A stretch of 64,000 nt of DNA from JAIBJN01 sp963775395 (GTDB lineage: Bacteria; Actinomycetota; Thermoleophilia; Gaiellales; Gaiellaceae). A program made the translations under genes and the position numbers. Positions 7,087 through 15,991 of the stretch are shown here, in pieces. Numbering within the stretch: the first letter of the stretch is position 1; each line of letters begins with the position of its first letter. The notes below the pieces were generated by a model that was not told where the DNA came from, searched no databases, and saw only the letters and a list, made by a program, of their open reading frames with translations. The stretch lies in assembly GCA_963775395.1 (NCBI GenBank), contig CAVZIX010000004.1, positions 124,001 to 188,000 of the forward strand. Direction: 5' to 3'.

Positions 7087-8714
7087 CTACATACCCATGT
7101 CGGGCATACCGCCGGGCATACCGCCGCCGACGCCGGCCTTCTCGGGCGCCTCCGCGACGACGGCCTCGGTCGTGAGGATGTTCTTCGCGATCGAGGCAGC
7201 GTTCTGAAGCGCCGAGCGGGTGACCATGGTCGGGTCGATGATCCCGGACTTGACCAGGTCCTGGTACTCGCCGGTGTCGACGTTCAGGCCGTGGCCCTTC
7301 GTGCCGGTCCGGATCTTGTCGACGACGATCGAGCCCTCGAGCCCGGCGTTCTGCGCGAGCTGGCGGACGGGCTCCTCGAGCGACCGGGCCACGATGGAGG
7401 CACCGGTGCGCTCGTCGCCCTCGAGCGTGTCGAGCTTGATGGCCTTGCCGGAGTTGAGGAGCGCGACACCGCCGCCGGGCACGATGCCCTCCTCGAGGGC
7501 AGCCCGCGTTGCCTGCAGGGCGTCCTCGACGCGGTGCTTCTTCTCCTTCATCTCCGTCTCGGTGGCCGCGCCGACCTTGATGACGGCGACGCCGCCGGCC
7601 AGCTTGGCAAGCCGCTCCTGCAGCTTCTCGCGGTCGAAGTCCGAGTCCGTGGTCTCGATCTCCGACTTGAGCTGCTTGATGCGGCCCTTGATGCCCTCCG
7701 AGTCGCCGGCGCCGTCGATGATCGTCGTCGTGTCCTTGGTGACGACGATCTTGCGGGCACGGCCGAGCTGCGAGAGCTTCGTGTTCTCGAGCTTGAGGCC
7801 CATCTCCTCGGTGATGACCTCGCCACCCGAGAGGATGGCGATGTCCTCGAGCATGCGCTTGCGGCGGTCACCGAAGCCCGGCGCCTTGACGGCGACGGCG
7901 GTGAAGGTGCCACGCAGCTTGTTCACGACGATGGTCGCGAGGGACTCGCCTTCGACGTCCTCGGCCACGATCAGGAGCGGACGGCCGGCCTGGATGACCT
8001 GCTCGAGCACGGGCAGGATGTCCTTCACGGCGCCGATCTTCTGGTTGGCGATGAGGACGTACGGGTCGTCGAGCACGGCCTCCATGCGCTCGGGATCCGT
8101 GACCATGTACGGCGACAGGTAGCCCTTGTCGAACTGCATGCCCTCGGTGAACTCGAGCTCGAGGCCGAAGGTCTGGCCCTCCTCGACGTTCACGACGCCG
8201 TCCTTGCCGACCTTCTCGATCGCGTCGGCGATCACGTCGCCGATCTCGCGCTCGCGCGACGAGATGCTGGCGACCCGGGCGATGTCTTCCTTGCCCGAGA
8301 TCTCCTTCGACTGCTTCTTCAGATCCTCGACGACGCTGTCGACGGCGGTCTCGATGCCCCGCTTGAGGCCCATCGGGTTCGCGCCGGCGGCGACGTTCTT
8401 GAGGCCCTCGCGGACGATGGCCTGGGCCAGGACGGTCGCGGTCGTCGTGCCGTCGCCGGCGACGTCGTTCGTCGCTGTGGCGACCTCGCGAACGAGCTGG
8501 GCGCCCTGGTTCTCGAACGACGTCCTCGATCTCGATCTCGCGCGCGATCGTGACGCCGTCGTTGGTGATGGTGGGCGCGCCGAACTTCTTGTCGAGCACG
8601 ACGTAGCGCCCCTTGGGGCCAAGGGTGACCTTGACCGCGTCAGCGAGGAGTGTTGACGCCGCGCTCGAGCGCGCGCCGCGCATCCTCGCTGAAGAGAAGC
8701 TCTTTATGAGCCAT
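7087..8714 (-). CDS. groEL: Chaperonin GroEL (60 kDa), broken by two +1 frameshifts near the N-terminus
   Basis: Hsp60 chaperonin, which folds proteins inside a double ring with GroES. The start ATG 8714 gives MAHKELLFSEDARRALERGVNT, preceded by GGAGG. The frame is then broken by an extra G near 8647, continues as LADAVKVTLGPKGR to the IEIED stretch, and is broken again by an extra base near 8518; from there FENQGAQLVREVATATNDVAG runs uninterrupted to the stop, including the ATP motif GDGTTTATVLA and the glycine-methionine tail GGGMPGGMPDMGM. Removing one base at each place gives a normal GroEL of about 540 residues. Both changes are +1 insertions, more likely sequence errors than decay because everything else is intact. 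Confidence 0.9.
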
Positions 8715-8753
8715 ACAACTCCTCCGTTTCCTGTGGGCTGGTGACGGGCGCGC

Positions 8754-9092
8754 CTAGGCGGCTGCGCCGGCCAGCTCCTTCTTCTTGCTCTTGGACTTCG
8801 TCTCGGCGAGCACCTTGGCGAGGACGTCCGACTCCCGCAGAATCAGGTAGTCGTCGCCCCCGAGCTTGATGTCCGTGCCGCCGTACTTCGAGAAGATGAT
8901 CTCGTCGCCGGGCTCGAGATCCATCTTGACGTACTCGCCGTCCTCGTCCCGGGGGCCCGGGCCAACTGCGAGGACGCGGCCGCGCTGCGGCTTTTCTTTG
9001 GCGGTGTCGGGGAGAACGATCCCACTCGCTGTGGTCTCTTCTTCCTCGAGCGCCTCGACGATGAGCCGATCGCCCAGTGGCTGAAGGTTCAT
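8754..9092 (-). CDS. groES: Co-chaperonin GroES
   Basis: 112 residues: NLQPLGDRLIVEALEEEETT, the mobile loop SGIVLPDTAKEKPQRG, and GDEIIFSKYGGTDIKLGGDDYLIL. GroES forms the heptameric lid of GroEL. It is about 12 residues longer than usual because of a lysine/alanine-rich C-terminal tail (ETKSKSKKKELAGAAA). AAGGAGGA stands upstream of ATG 9092. groES-groEL are transcribed together, 39 bp apart, under the CIRCE-controlled promoter just upstream. Confidence 0.95.
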   Translation of the reverse strand: MNLQPLGDRLIVEALEEEETTASGIVLPDTAKEKPQRGRVLAVGPGPRDEDGEYVKMDLEPGDEIIFSKYGGTDIKLGGDDYLILRESDVLAKVLAETKSKSKKKELAGAAA

Positions 9093-9124
9093 CCAGCACT
9101 CCTCCTTGCGATGTGACGTATGTC

Positions 9125-9149
9125 TGGCACTCGACTCAATCGAGTGCCA
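9125..9149 (-). promoter_or_regulatory. CIRCE operator (HrcA site), proximal
   Basis: TGGCACTC, 9-nt spacer GACTCAATC, GAGTGCCA: a perfect inverted repeat of the CIRCE type (consensus TTAGCACTC-N9-GAGTGCTAA), placed between the predicted groES promoter and the groES start. CIRCE is the binding site of the heat-shock repressor HrcA; hrcA itself is not in this window. Confidence 0.93.
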
Positions 9150-9154
9150 ACGTC

Positions 9155-9184
9155 ATCCTAGCGAATCGAGCGAGACTCCATCAA
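9155..9184 (-). promoter_or_regulatory. Predicted housekeeping-type promoter for groES-groEL
   Basis: On the minus strand TTGATG (9184-9179) and TAGGAT (9160-9155) are separated by 18 bp, a fair match to a sigma-70/sigma-A type promoter. It lies exactly between the two CIRCE elements; the -35 box uses the last bases of the upstream MFS gene's stop region. Confidence 0.6.
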
Positions 9185-10344
9185 GAACTTTCTGGCACTC
9201 GTGCAAGCTGAGTGCCAAAGACTCTGCGACCCCGCGTGACGGCGAGGAGGGTCCCCGCGCAGACCAGTGCCATGAGGGCGAAGGGAAGGGCGTCGCCGGC
9301 AGCGTCCGCGAGCGCTCCGCCGAGCGAGGGCCCGATCGAGTTCCCCCCGCCCCAGGCGGCGTTCATGAGCCCGAAGGCGAAGCCCTGGGCGAGCCCGATG
9401 CGCTCGGCGCCGTCCGAGAGGAGCGCCATCGCGGGCGCCCAGAAGGCGCCGAACGCGATCGACGCGGCGACCACGAGCGGCGCGAGGACGAGCGGACGCT
9501 CGGCGAGCGCGAGCGCGGTGGTGACGAGAACGGCAGCGCCGAGCGCAAGGCGGAGCGGCAGCAGGCGGCCGACCCGGTCCGAGAAGCGGCCAAGCATCGG
9601 GGCAACAACCATCTCGATTGCCGCGGCGACGATGAAGACGGCGGCGATCGCCGCGGCGCTCCAGCCGGCGTCGCCGAGCTCGAGCGGCACGAGCACCGCG
9701 AGGACGCCGAAGAGAAGCGCCGGGAGCGTCATCAGCCACAGCGCGCCCAGGATGAGCGGCCGCTTGAGCGCGCGCGCGAGCTGGGCGACCGGCTGGGGGT
9801 CCGCGGCGACGGGAGGCGTCCGCAGTGCCCAGACGGCGAGAACGAGGGCGACCCCGGCGATGCCGAGGAACGTCGGGCGCTCCCCGACGGACTCGGCGAG
9901 CGCACCGAGCGCCGGCCCGAGGAGCGCGCCGAAGATCGCAGCGCCGATCGCCGTGCCGAGCATCTCGCCGCGCCGCTCCTTGGGCGTGCCGGCGACGAGC
10001 CAGGCGAGCGCGCCGGCCCAGGAGAAGGCGCTGCCGAAGCCCTGGGCGAGGCGCGCGATTCCGAGGGTGGCGGCGTCGCCCGCGAAGCCGAACGCCGTGC
10101 TGGCCACTGCCATGAGCAGGAGACCGGCGAGCACAGCCCTGCGCGGGCCGAACTTGGCCGCGCTGATCCCGCCGGGGATCGCTCCGAGCAGGGCGCCGGC
10201 TGCGTAGGCCCCTACGAGCAGGCCGGCCTGCCCCTTCGAGAGCCCGAACTCGTCCGCATAGTGCGGGAGGAGCGGCACGAGCGCCGCGTAGAGAATCGTG
10301 TCGACGAGCGTGATCGAGCACGCGAGGACGAGCAGCCTGCGCAT
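9181..10344 (-). CDS. MFS transporter
   Basis: 387-residue major facilitator superfamily permease starting MRRLLVLACSITLVDTILYA. Twelve hydrophobic segments can be counted, with the loop 2-3 motif GGISAAKFGPRRAVL (a variant of GxxxDRxGRR) and the loop 8-9 equivalent GRFSDRVGRLLPLR. The family includes drug and sugar exporters; the substrate is not inferable. The start ATG 10344 was chosen because upstream in-frame sequence is antisense to the Nudix gene. Its last codons contain the distal CIRCE site of groES. It is divergent from the Nudix gene, 36 bp apart. Confidence 0.88.
   Translation of the reverse strand: MRRLLVLACSITLVDTILYAALVPLLPHYADEFGLSKGQAGLLVGAYAAGALLGAIPGGISAAKFGPRRAVLAGLLLMAVASTAFGFAGDAATLGIARLAQGFGSAFSWAGALAWLVAGTPKERRGEMLGTAIGAAIFGALLGPALGALAESVGERPTFLGIAGVALVLAVWALRTPPVAADPQPVAQLARALKRPLILGALWLMTLPALLFGVLAVLVPLELGDAGWSAAAIAAVFIVAAAIEMVVAPMLGRFSDRVGRLLPLRLALGAAVLVTTALALAERPLVLAPLVVAASIAFGAFWAPAMALLSDGAERIGLAQGFAFGLMNAAWGGGNSIGPSLGGALADAAGDALPFALMALVCAGTLLAVTRGRRVFGTQLARVPESS
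9193..9217 (-). promoter_or_regulatory. Second CIRCE operator, inside the 3' end of the MFS gene
   Basis: TGGCACTC, spacer GTGCAAGCT, GAGTGCCA: again a perfect 8-bp inverted repeat with 9-nt spacing, 68 bp upstream of the first. It encodes residues GTQLARVP at the C-terminus of the MFS protein. Confidence 0.88.
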
Positions 10345-10380
10345 CCAGCTGACGATATCGACCCGGCTAGGCTCTCCCGC

Positions 10381-10815
10381 ATGAGGCGCGAGTTCTCGGC
10401 CGGCGGCGTGGTCGTGCGCTCCATGCGCGGCAGCCTCTGGCTCGCCGCCATCCGCCCGGGCGGCAAGGACGTCTGGGCGCTCCCGAAGGGGCTGGTGGGG
10501 ACGGGTGAGAGCCCGGCCGAGACCGCGGGCCGCGAGGTGACCGAGGAGACGGGCGTCGAGGGCCGGCTCGTGACGAAGCTCGGCGACGTCCGCTACGTCT
10601 ATACGTGGCAGGGCGAGCGCGTGTTCAAGATCGTGAGCTTCTTCCTCTTCCGCTACCGCCGCGGGCGGCTCGGCGACATCCCTCCCGAGCATGCGCACGA
10701 GGTCGACGAGGCACGCTGGCTGCCGCTCGAGGAGGCTCCCCGTCTCCTCGCCTACAAGGGCGAGCGCGAGATGGCCGAAAGGGCGCAGAAGGCCCTCGTC
10801 GAAGAAACCGTATGA
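10381..10815 (+). CDS. Nudix hydrolase
   Basis: 144 residues. The Nudix box is complete: GLVGTGESPAETAGREVTEE then TGV (G-x5-E-x7-RE-x2-EE-xG). The N-terminus RREFSAGGVVVRS and the LPKG stretch before the box are like diadenosine polyphosphate or ADP-ribose-type hydrolases that clean up nucleoside diphosphate derivatives. ATG 10381 opens the domain. Its TGA overlaps the ATG of the ASCH-domain gene, so translation of the two is probably coupled. Confidence 0.9.
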   Translation: MRREFSAGGVVVRSMRGSLWLAAIRPGGKDVWALPKGLVGTGESPAETAGREVTEETGVEGRLVTKLGDVRYVYTWQGERVFKIVSFFLFRYRRGRLGDIPPEHAHEVDEARWLPLEEAPRLLAYKGEREMAERAQKALVEETV

Positions 10816-11192
10816 TGGGGCCGCTTCCGGGCCATTCCCAGCTGATGTACGCCCTCAACTTCTACTCGCCGATCGTCGCCGACCAGCTGCGCAGCAGGCG
10901 CAAGACGGCCACGATCCGGCTGGGTGACAAAGCCGGGAAGTACAAGAAGGGGATAGTGGTCCAGGTCCTCGTAGGCCAGCGCTACGGGCCCCGGCAGAAG
11001 ATCTTCGACGCGGTCATCGACAAGGTCGAGGTCAAGCCGCTCGGCGACTGCTCCCCGCGCGAGATCGCAAAGGACAACCCGGAGATCAAGCGCACCGACG
11101 ACATGGCGAACTTCCTCGGGCAGCTCTACAACCGCGAGGTGACCGAGGAGTCCACGGTCACCGTCATCCACTTCTCCGAGATCCACTCCTAG
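10812..11192 (+). CDS. ASCH domain protein (putative RNA-binding)
   Basis: 126 residues from ATG 10812 (overlapping the Nudix stop), or 115 from ATG 10845, where the domain proper begins (MYALNFYSPIVADQLRSRRK). The ASCH/PUA-like fold is recognised from KTATIRLGDKAGKYKKG at the start and the beta-rich KIFDAVIDKVEVKPLGD; the C-terminus TVTVIHFSEI fits the last strand. ASCH proteins bind RNA or hydrolyse modified cytidines, and are suggested to act in translation regulation. It is linked to the Nudix gene, hinting at nucleotide or RNA housekeeping. Confidence 0.8.
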   Translation: MMGPLPGHSQLMYALNFYSPIVADQLRSRRKTATIRLGDKAGKYKKGIVVQVLVGQRYGPRQKIFDAVIDKVEVKPLGDCSPREIAKDNPEIKRTDDMANFLGQLYNREVTEESTVTVIHFSEIHS

Positions 11193-11201
11193 CCGGGCCC
11201 C

Positions 11202-12095
11202 GTGGACGTCGTCACCGGCGCCTTCTCCTTCACGGGGAGGTACGTCGCGGCACGGCTGATAGAAGCCGGACGCGAAGTGCGGACGCTGACCCGCCGGCCG
11301 GAGTCCGAGAGCCCGTTCGGCGACCGGGTACGCGCGTTCCCTCTCGACCCTGACGGCATCGCGGCCGCCCTGGACGGGGCGGAGACCCTCTACAACACGT
11401 ACTGGATCCGCTTCCCGGACGCCTCGACGAGCTTCGAGGACGCCGTCGGAAGCTCTGTCGCGCTCTTCGACGCCGCTCGCGCGGCGGGCGTGCGGCGCGT
11501 CGTCCAGCTGAGCGTCACCAACGCCGCCGCCGGCTCGCCGTACGCCTACTTCCGCGGGAAGGCGGCCGTGGAGGAAGCGCTCGCCGGCTCGGGCCTCTCG
11601 CACGCCATCGTCAGGCCGACGCTCGTGTTCGGCGACGGCGAGGTGCTCGTCAACAACGTGGCGTGGCTCCTCCGGCGGCTGCCCGTCTTCGTCGTGCCGC
11701 GCGCCCCGTGCCGGCTCCGGCCGATCGCCGCGGAGGACCTCGCCGAGCTGTGCGTCGAAGCCGGCCGGAGCGAGAGGGACGTGGCTTTCGACGCGGCGGG
11801 TCCGGACGAGCTCGGCTTCGAGGAGCTCGTGCACCTCGTGCGTTCGGCGGTCGGCTCCCGGGCCGTCGTCCTGCACGGAGGGAGGCGACCCGTTCTCACC
11901 CTCACGCGCGCGCTCGGCCTCGTCACGCGTGAGACGCTCCTGACCGCGGACGAGCTGGGCGCGCTCGCGAACGACCTGCTCACCTCGGACGAGCCGCCGC
12001 GGGGCACGAGTCGCCTCGCCGACTGGGTCGCGGCGAGCGCCGAGTTCCTCGGCAGGCAGCTGGCCACGGGCGAACGGCGCCCCTGGCCCAAGTGA
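11202..12095 (+). CDS. NAD(P)-binding protein, NmrA/atypical SDR family
   Basis: 297 residues, Rossmann fold. The N-terminal nucleotide motif is VTGAFSFTGRYVAARL (TGxxGxxG variant with S-F-T), followed by RTLTRRPE; later VVQLSVTNAAAGSPYAYFRGKAAVEE contains the YxxxK-like catalytic region where the tyrosine pairs with lysine of FRGK. Members are NAD(P)H-dependent epimerases, complex I assembly-like proteins or regulators. The start is GTG 11202, 9 bp after the ASCH gene. The last codons PK* lie in the hairpin shared with the convergent zinc-ribbon gene. Confidence 0.82.
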   Translation: MDVVTGAFSFTGRYVAARLIEAGREVRTLTRRPESESPFGDRVRAFPLDPDGIAAALDGAETLYNTYWIRFPDASTSFEDAVGSSVALFDAARAAGVRRVVQLSVTNAAAGSPYAYFRGKAAVEEALAGSGLSHAIVRPTLVFGDGEVLVNNVAWLLRRLPVFVVPRAPCRLRPIAAEDLAELCVEAGRSERDVAFDAAGPDELGFEELVHLVRSAVGSRAVVLHGGRRPVLTLTRALGLVTRETLLTADELGALANDLLTSDEPPRGTSRLADWVAASAEFLGRQLATGERRPWPK

Positions 12096-12110
12096 CAAAG
12101 TGTTACTTGG
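12088..12110. terminator. Palindromic hairpin containing both convergent stop codons
   Basis: CCAAGTGACA pairs with TGTTACTTGG (one G-T pair) around loop AAG. The TGA of the upstream (+) gene and the TAA of the downstream (-) gene both lie inside the stem. No long T-tract follows, so termination strength is uncertain. A closely related palindrome is at 51174. Confidence 0.6.
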
Positions 12111-12390
12111 GGGAGCGCGGCGGCTTGCGGATACGGACGCCGAAGGCCTCGTCGGGACGCAGCTCCCCGCCGCACTCCTCGCACGAGACGGCGAAGGCCG
12201 AGGCGATCTGCGCAGAGCAGGAGGGGCACCTCGTCCTGAGCTCGCCCCCGCACTCGGGGCAGGCGGACGGAAGCGCGGCCTCGTCCTCGGCGAAGTACCG
12301 CTGCACGTGGCCGCAGGCGAGGCAGAAGGCGACCCAGTCCCCGAGCGTCCTGCGACGCTCCTCCCGAAGCCAGTCCGACGCGCGGCCCAT
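12103..12390 (-). CDS. Double zinc-ribbon protein
   Basis: 95 residues. After a basic helix (GRASDWLREERRR) come four CxxC knuckles, CLAC, CPEC, CPSC and CEEC, forming two zinc ribbons; a short basic tail ends it. The arrangement suggests a nucleic-acid- or protein-binding adaptor; the family is otherwise uncharacterised. Its TAA stop is part of the palindrome shared with the convergent NAD(P)-binding gene. It is divergent from the E1alpha gene, 34 bp apart. Confidence 0.75.
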   Translation of the reverse strand: MGRASDWLREERRRTLGDWVAFCLACGHVQRYFAEDEAALPSACPECGGELRTRCPSCSAQIASAFAVSCEECGGELRPDEAFGVRIRKPPRSPK

Positions 12391-12424
12391 GGCCTCACCC
12401 TAGACGCTAGAGTTCGACCCGCGA

Positions 12425-13471
12425 ATGGCGATCGCCAGGGAAGCAGAACCGGTCGGCTCGCTCACTGAGGTCAGGGAGTTCGGCCTCGATCGCGAGGACC
12501 TTCTCGGCATCTACCGCCACCTCTTGACGACCCGCGGGATCGAGGAGCGGGGACACATCCTCTACAAGCAGGGGAAGATCCCCGGCAGCTTCTACACGGG
12601 CCGCGGGAACGAGGCCGCCGCGGTCGGGATCGCGACGGCGATGGGACCGGACGACGTCGGGACGCCGCTGCACCGGGACATGGGAGTCCACGTGGTGCGC
12701 GGGGTCGAGGCCTGGCGGATCTTCGCGCAGTTCATGGGCCGCATTGACGGCCCGACGAAGGGCAAGGACGGCAACGTCCACATGGCCGACGACCGCCTCG
12801 GGCTCATCGCCATGGTCAGCCACCTGCCGGCGATGCTGCCGGTCGCGGTCGGCTGCGCGCTCGCCTTCCGCATCCGGGAGGAGAAGCGCGTCGCGCTCGG
12901 CTGGTTCGGCGAGGGCGCGTCGGCCCGCGGCGACACGCACGAGTCGATGAACCTCGCCGGGGTGCGCCGGCTTCCCATGGTCTTCATCTGCGACAACAAC
13001 CAGTGGGCCTACTCGACGCCGACGCACCTCGAGTACGCCTGCGAGCACATCGCCGACCGCGCCAAGGCCTACGGGTTCGAGGGCGTCGTGGTCGACGGCA
13101 CGGACGTGCTCGCGGTGCACCGCGAGGCCAAGCGCGCGATCGAGAAGGCGCGCGAGGGCGGCGGCCCGACGCTGATCGAGTGCCTGACGCTCCGCATGGA
13201 GGGGCACGCGGTCCACGACGACGCCTTCTACGTGCCCAAGGAGATGTTCGAGGAGTGGGCGAAGCGGGATCCGCTCGAGCGCTTCCGCTCCTGGCTGCGC
13301 GAGAACGCCGAGTTCACGGACGAGCAGGAGGACGAGATCCGCGCAGAGGTCAAGAAGCTCCTGAACGACGCGATCAAGCGCGCCGAGGACAGCGAGATCC
13401 CGGACACGTCCACGCTCCTCGACGGCGTCTTCGCAACGCCCGAGGACCTCGACACGCCCCACCACAAGTAG
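12425..13471 (+). CDS. 2-oxoacid dehydrogenase E1 component, alpha subunit
   Basis: 348 residues of the thiamine-diphosphate-dependent E1 alpha family (pyruvate or branched-chain 2-oxoacid dehydrogenase). The ThDP motif runs from GEGASARGDTHESMNLAG to CDNNQWAYS, and the active-site region has GSFYTGRGNEA and HRDMGVH. Together with E1beta it decarboxylates the 2-oxoacid and passes the acyl group to lipoyl-E2. Sequence alone cannot separate pyruvate from branched-chain substrates. It begins the E1alpha-E1beta-E2 run, with stop and next start about 9 bp apart. Confidence 0.9.
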   Translation: MAIAREAEPVGSLTEVREFGLDREDLLGIYRHLLTTRGIEERGHILYKQGKIPGSFYTGRGNEAAAVGIATAMGPDDVGTPLHRDMGVHVVRGVEAWRIFAQFMGRIDGPTKGKDGNVHMADDRLGLIAMVSHLPAMLPVAVGCALAFRIREEKRVALGWFGEGASARGDTHESMNLAGVRRLPMVFICDNNQWAYSTPTHLEYACEHIADRAKAYGFEGVVVDGTDVLAVHREAKRAIEKAREGGGPTLIECLTLRMEGHAVHDDAFYVPKEMFEEWAKRDPLERFRSWLRENAEFTDEQEDEIRAEVKKLLNDAIKRAEDSEIPDTSTLLDGVFATPEDLDTPHHK

Positions 13472-13480
13472 GTGCCTCTA

Positions 13481-14458
13481 ATGGCGGAAAAGACCTACCT
13501 GCAGGCGATCTCGGACGGGCTCCGCGGGGAGATGAGGCGTGACAAGCGCGTCTTCGTGATCGGCGAGGACGTCGGCGTCTACGGCGGCGCCTTCAAGGTC
13601 ACCCAGGGCTTCCAGGAGGAGTTCGGGCCCTGGCGCGTCATCGACGCGCCGCTTGCCGAGACCGCGATCGTCGGAGGCTGCACCGGCGCGGCGATCATGG
13701 GGATGCGCCCGGTCGCGGAGATGCAGTTCGCCGACTTCGTCTCGTGCGCGTGGGACCATCTGGTCACCGTGGCCGCCAAGCAGCGCTACCGGGCCGGCAC
13801 TCCCGTGCCGATCGTCGTGCGCTGCCCCTCCGGGGGCGGATTCTCGGGCGGCCCGTTCCACTCGCAGAACCCCGAGTCGAGCTTTGCGCACATCCCGGGC
13901 CTGAAGGTCGTCTGCCCGGCGACGCCCGAGGACGCGAAGGGCCTCCTCGTCAGCGCGATCGAGGATCCGAACCCGGTCCTCTACTTCGAGCACAAGCACC
14001 TCTACCGGCGCATCAAGGCCGACGTGCCGGACGAGCGCTACACGACCCCGTTCGGGGAGGCGCGCGTCCACCGCGAGGGCGACGACATCACGCTCGTCAC
14101 CTGGGGCGCCATGGTCTACACGGCCTCCGAGGCCGCCGACCAGGTCGCCGAAGAGGACGGCACCTCCGTCGAGATCCTCGACCTCCGCACGATCATCCCG
14201 TGGGACCGCAGGGCGGTGCTGGAGTCCGTCGAGAAGACGTCCAAGGTGATCGTTCTCCACGAGGACACGCACACGGGCGGCTTCGGCGGCGAGATCGCGG
14301 CGACGATCGCCGAGGAGTCCTTCGAGCACCTCGACGCCCCGGTGAAGCGCATCACGGCGCCGGACACGCCGGTTCCGTTCGCGCCCGTGCTCGAGAAGGC
14401 ATTCATCCCGCAAGTCGACGACGTGGTCGCGGGCATCAAGGAGCTCGCCGCGTACTGA
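13481..14458 (+). CDS. 2-oxoacid dehydrogenase E1 component, beta subunit
   Basis: 325 residues from ATG 13481 (a GTG directly after the E1alpha stop would add three residues). Family stretches are FVIGEDVGVYGGAFKVTQG, DAPLAETAIVGGCTGAAIMG and CPSGGGFSGGPFHSQNPES, with the C-terminal domain IVLHEDTHTGGFGGEIAA. It forms the heterotetrameric E1 with the upstream product. Its TGA overlaps the ATG of the E2 gene by one base, so the three genes are probably translated as a coupled set. Confidence 0.92.
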   Translation: MAEKTYLQAISDGLRGEMRRDKRVFVIGEDVGVYGGAFKVTQGFQEEFGPWRVIDAPLAETAIVGGCTGAAIMGMRPVAEMQFADFVSCAWDHLVTVAAKQRYRAGTPVPIVVRCPSGGGFSGGPFHSQNPESSFAHIPGLKVVCPATPEDAKGLLVSAIEDPNPVLYFEHKHLYRRIKADVPDERYTTPFGEARVHREGDDITLVTWGAMVYTASEAADQVAEEDGTSVEILDLRTIIPWDRRAVLESVEKTSKVIVLHEDTHTGGFGGEIAATIAEESFEHLDAPVKRITAPDTPVPFAPVLEKAFIPQVDDVVAGIKELAAY

Positions 14459-15964
14459 TGGCCACCGGGACGCTCGTCGACGTCGTCATGCCCCAGATGG
14501 GCGTCTCGGTGTCGGAGGGGACAATCACGAAGTGGGTCAAGTCGGAGGGGGAGGCCATCGAGGCCGACGAGACTCTGCTCGAGATCTCGACCGACAAGGT
14601 CGACACGGAGGTGCCGAGCCCGGCGTCGGGCGTCGTCCAGCAGATCCTGGTGCAGGAGGGCGAGACGGTCGCGGTCGGGACGAAGCTCGCAGTGATCGCG
14701 CCCGAGGGCGCGGAGGTCGCAGCGCCCGACGAGGCTCCTGCCGGGGAGGCCGAGGCTCCAGCCGCGGTGGGCCGAGGCTCCCGCCGCTGAGGCGCCGCCC
14801 GAGCCCGCCACGCAGGAAGCGGCCGCCGAGAGCGCCGCCGCCTCGGGCGCCGAGGGCGAGACGCCGTCGGCCGAGCAGGTCGCCGCCGAGCCCCAGCCGC
14901 CCACCGCGCAGCCGACACCCGCACCGCTCCCGGTCGAGCCCGAGGACGGGCAGGCCGACGGCGCGCGCTTCGTCTCGCCGGTCGTGGCCCGCATCGCTTC
15001 CGAGCACAACGTGGACGTCTCCCAGATCTCCGGCACGGGCCGGGGGGGACGGGTGACGAAGAAGGACATCCTCGGGTTCATCGAGTCCGGCGGCGCAGCA
15101 GCGCCAACCGAAGCAGCAGCGCCCGTCGAAGCACCGGCAGCTCCGGCCCCGGAGGCGCCGCCGGCGCCCCCGGCACCAGCAGCGCCCACGCAGCACGAGG
15201 CTGCGGCTCCCGCCCCCGCGGCGGCGCCCGCACCGGCTGCCGAGCCCCAGGAGGGCGAGACCGTCGAGGCGATGTCCCCGATGCGCCGCGGGATCGCGGA
15301 GCACATGCGGCGCTCGCTCGACACCGCCGCGCACGTCACGAGCTCGATCGAGGTCGACATGTCGAAGGTGGTCTCGATCCGCGAGAAGCTGAAGAAGGAG
15401 TACCAGGCGGCGTACGGCGTCAACCCGACCTATCTCGCGTTCGTCGCACGTGCCGCCGTGGAGACCCTCAAGGACTATCCGTGGCTGAACGGCGAGCTGC
15501 GGGGCGAGTCGATCGTGACCCGCCCGTGGGTGAACGTCGGCTTCGCCGTCGAGCTGGCCGACGGCAAGGGTCTGATCGTCCCGGTCGTCAAGCAGGCCGA
15601 GACTCTCAACCTGCTCGGAATTGCGAAGGCGATCGCCGACATCGCCGCACGCGCGCGCGACAAGAAGCTGCTTCCCGACGACGTCCAGGGCGGGACGTTC
15701 ACGATCACGAACCCGGGCGGCTACGGCACCTTCCACGGCACGCCGGTGATCAGCCAGCCGCAGGCCGCGATCCTCGGCACCTACGCCGTCGTCAAGCGGC
15801 CGTGGGTCATCCAGGACGACATGGGCGAGGACGTGATCGCGATCCGGCCGATCATGAACCTCACCCTCACGTACGACCACCGGCTGGTCGACGGCGCCCT
15901 GGCGGGCCGCTTCCTGCGCGACCTGCGCGAGCGGCTGCAGACCTGGGACGAATCGGCCTACTAG
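14458..15964 (+). CDS. 2-oxoacid dehydrogenase E2 (dihydrolipoamide acyltransferase), +1 frameshift in the linker
   Basis: Core acyltransferase of the 2-oxoacid dehydrogenase complex. Residues 1-80 form a lipoyl domain with the lipoylated lysine K47 in ISTDKVDTE; a long Ala/Pro/Glu linker follows, then a peripheral-subunit-binding domain (FVSPVVARIASEHNVDVSQI) and the catalytic domain ending with TYDHRLVDGA, which holds the active-site histidine and aspartate. The frame breaks at 14769-14771 (GTGGGCC where GTGGCC is expected): removing one G restores continuous coding through the linker. This +1 change in a G-run is likely a sequence error. Without it the product would be about 500 residues, the normal size. 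Confidence 0.9.
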
Positions 15965-15991
15965 GCCGACCCCACGTCTTTTTCCGACAGG

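Noticed and set aside
9106..10815. A 569-codon + frame ending in the Nudix gene
   Set aside because: Only codons from ATG 10381 encode the Nudix domain; the upstream part is antisense to the MFS transporter.
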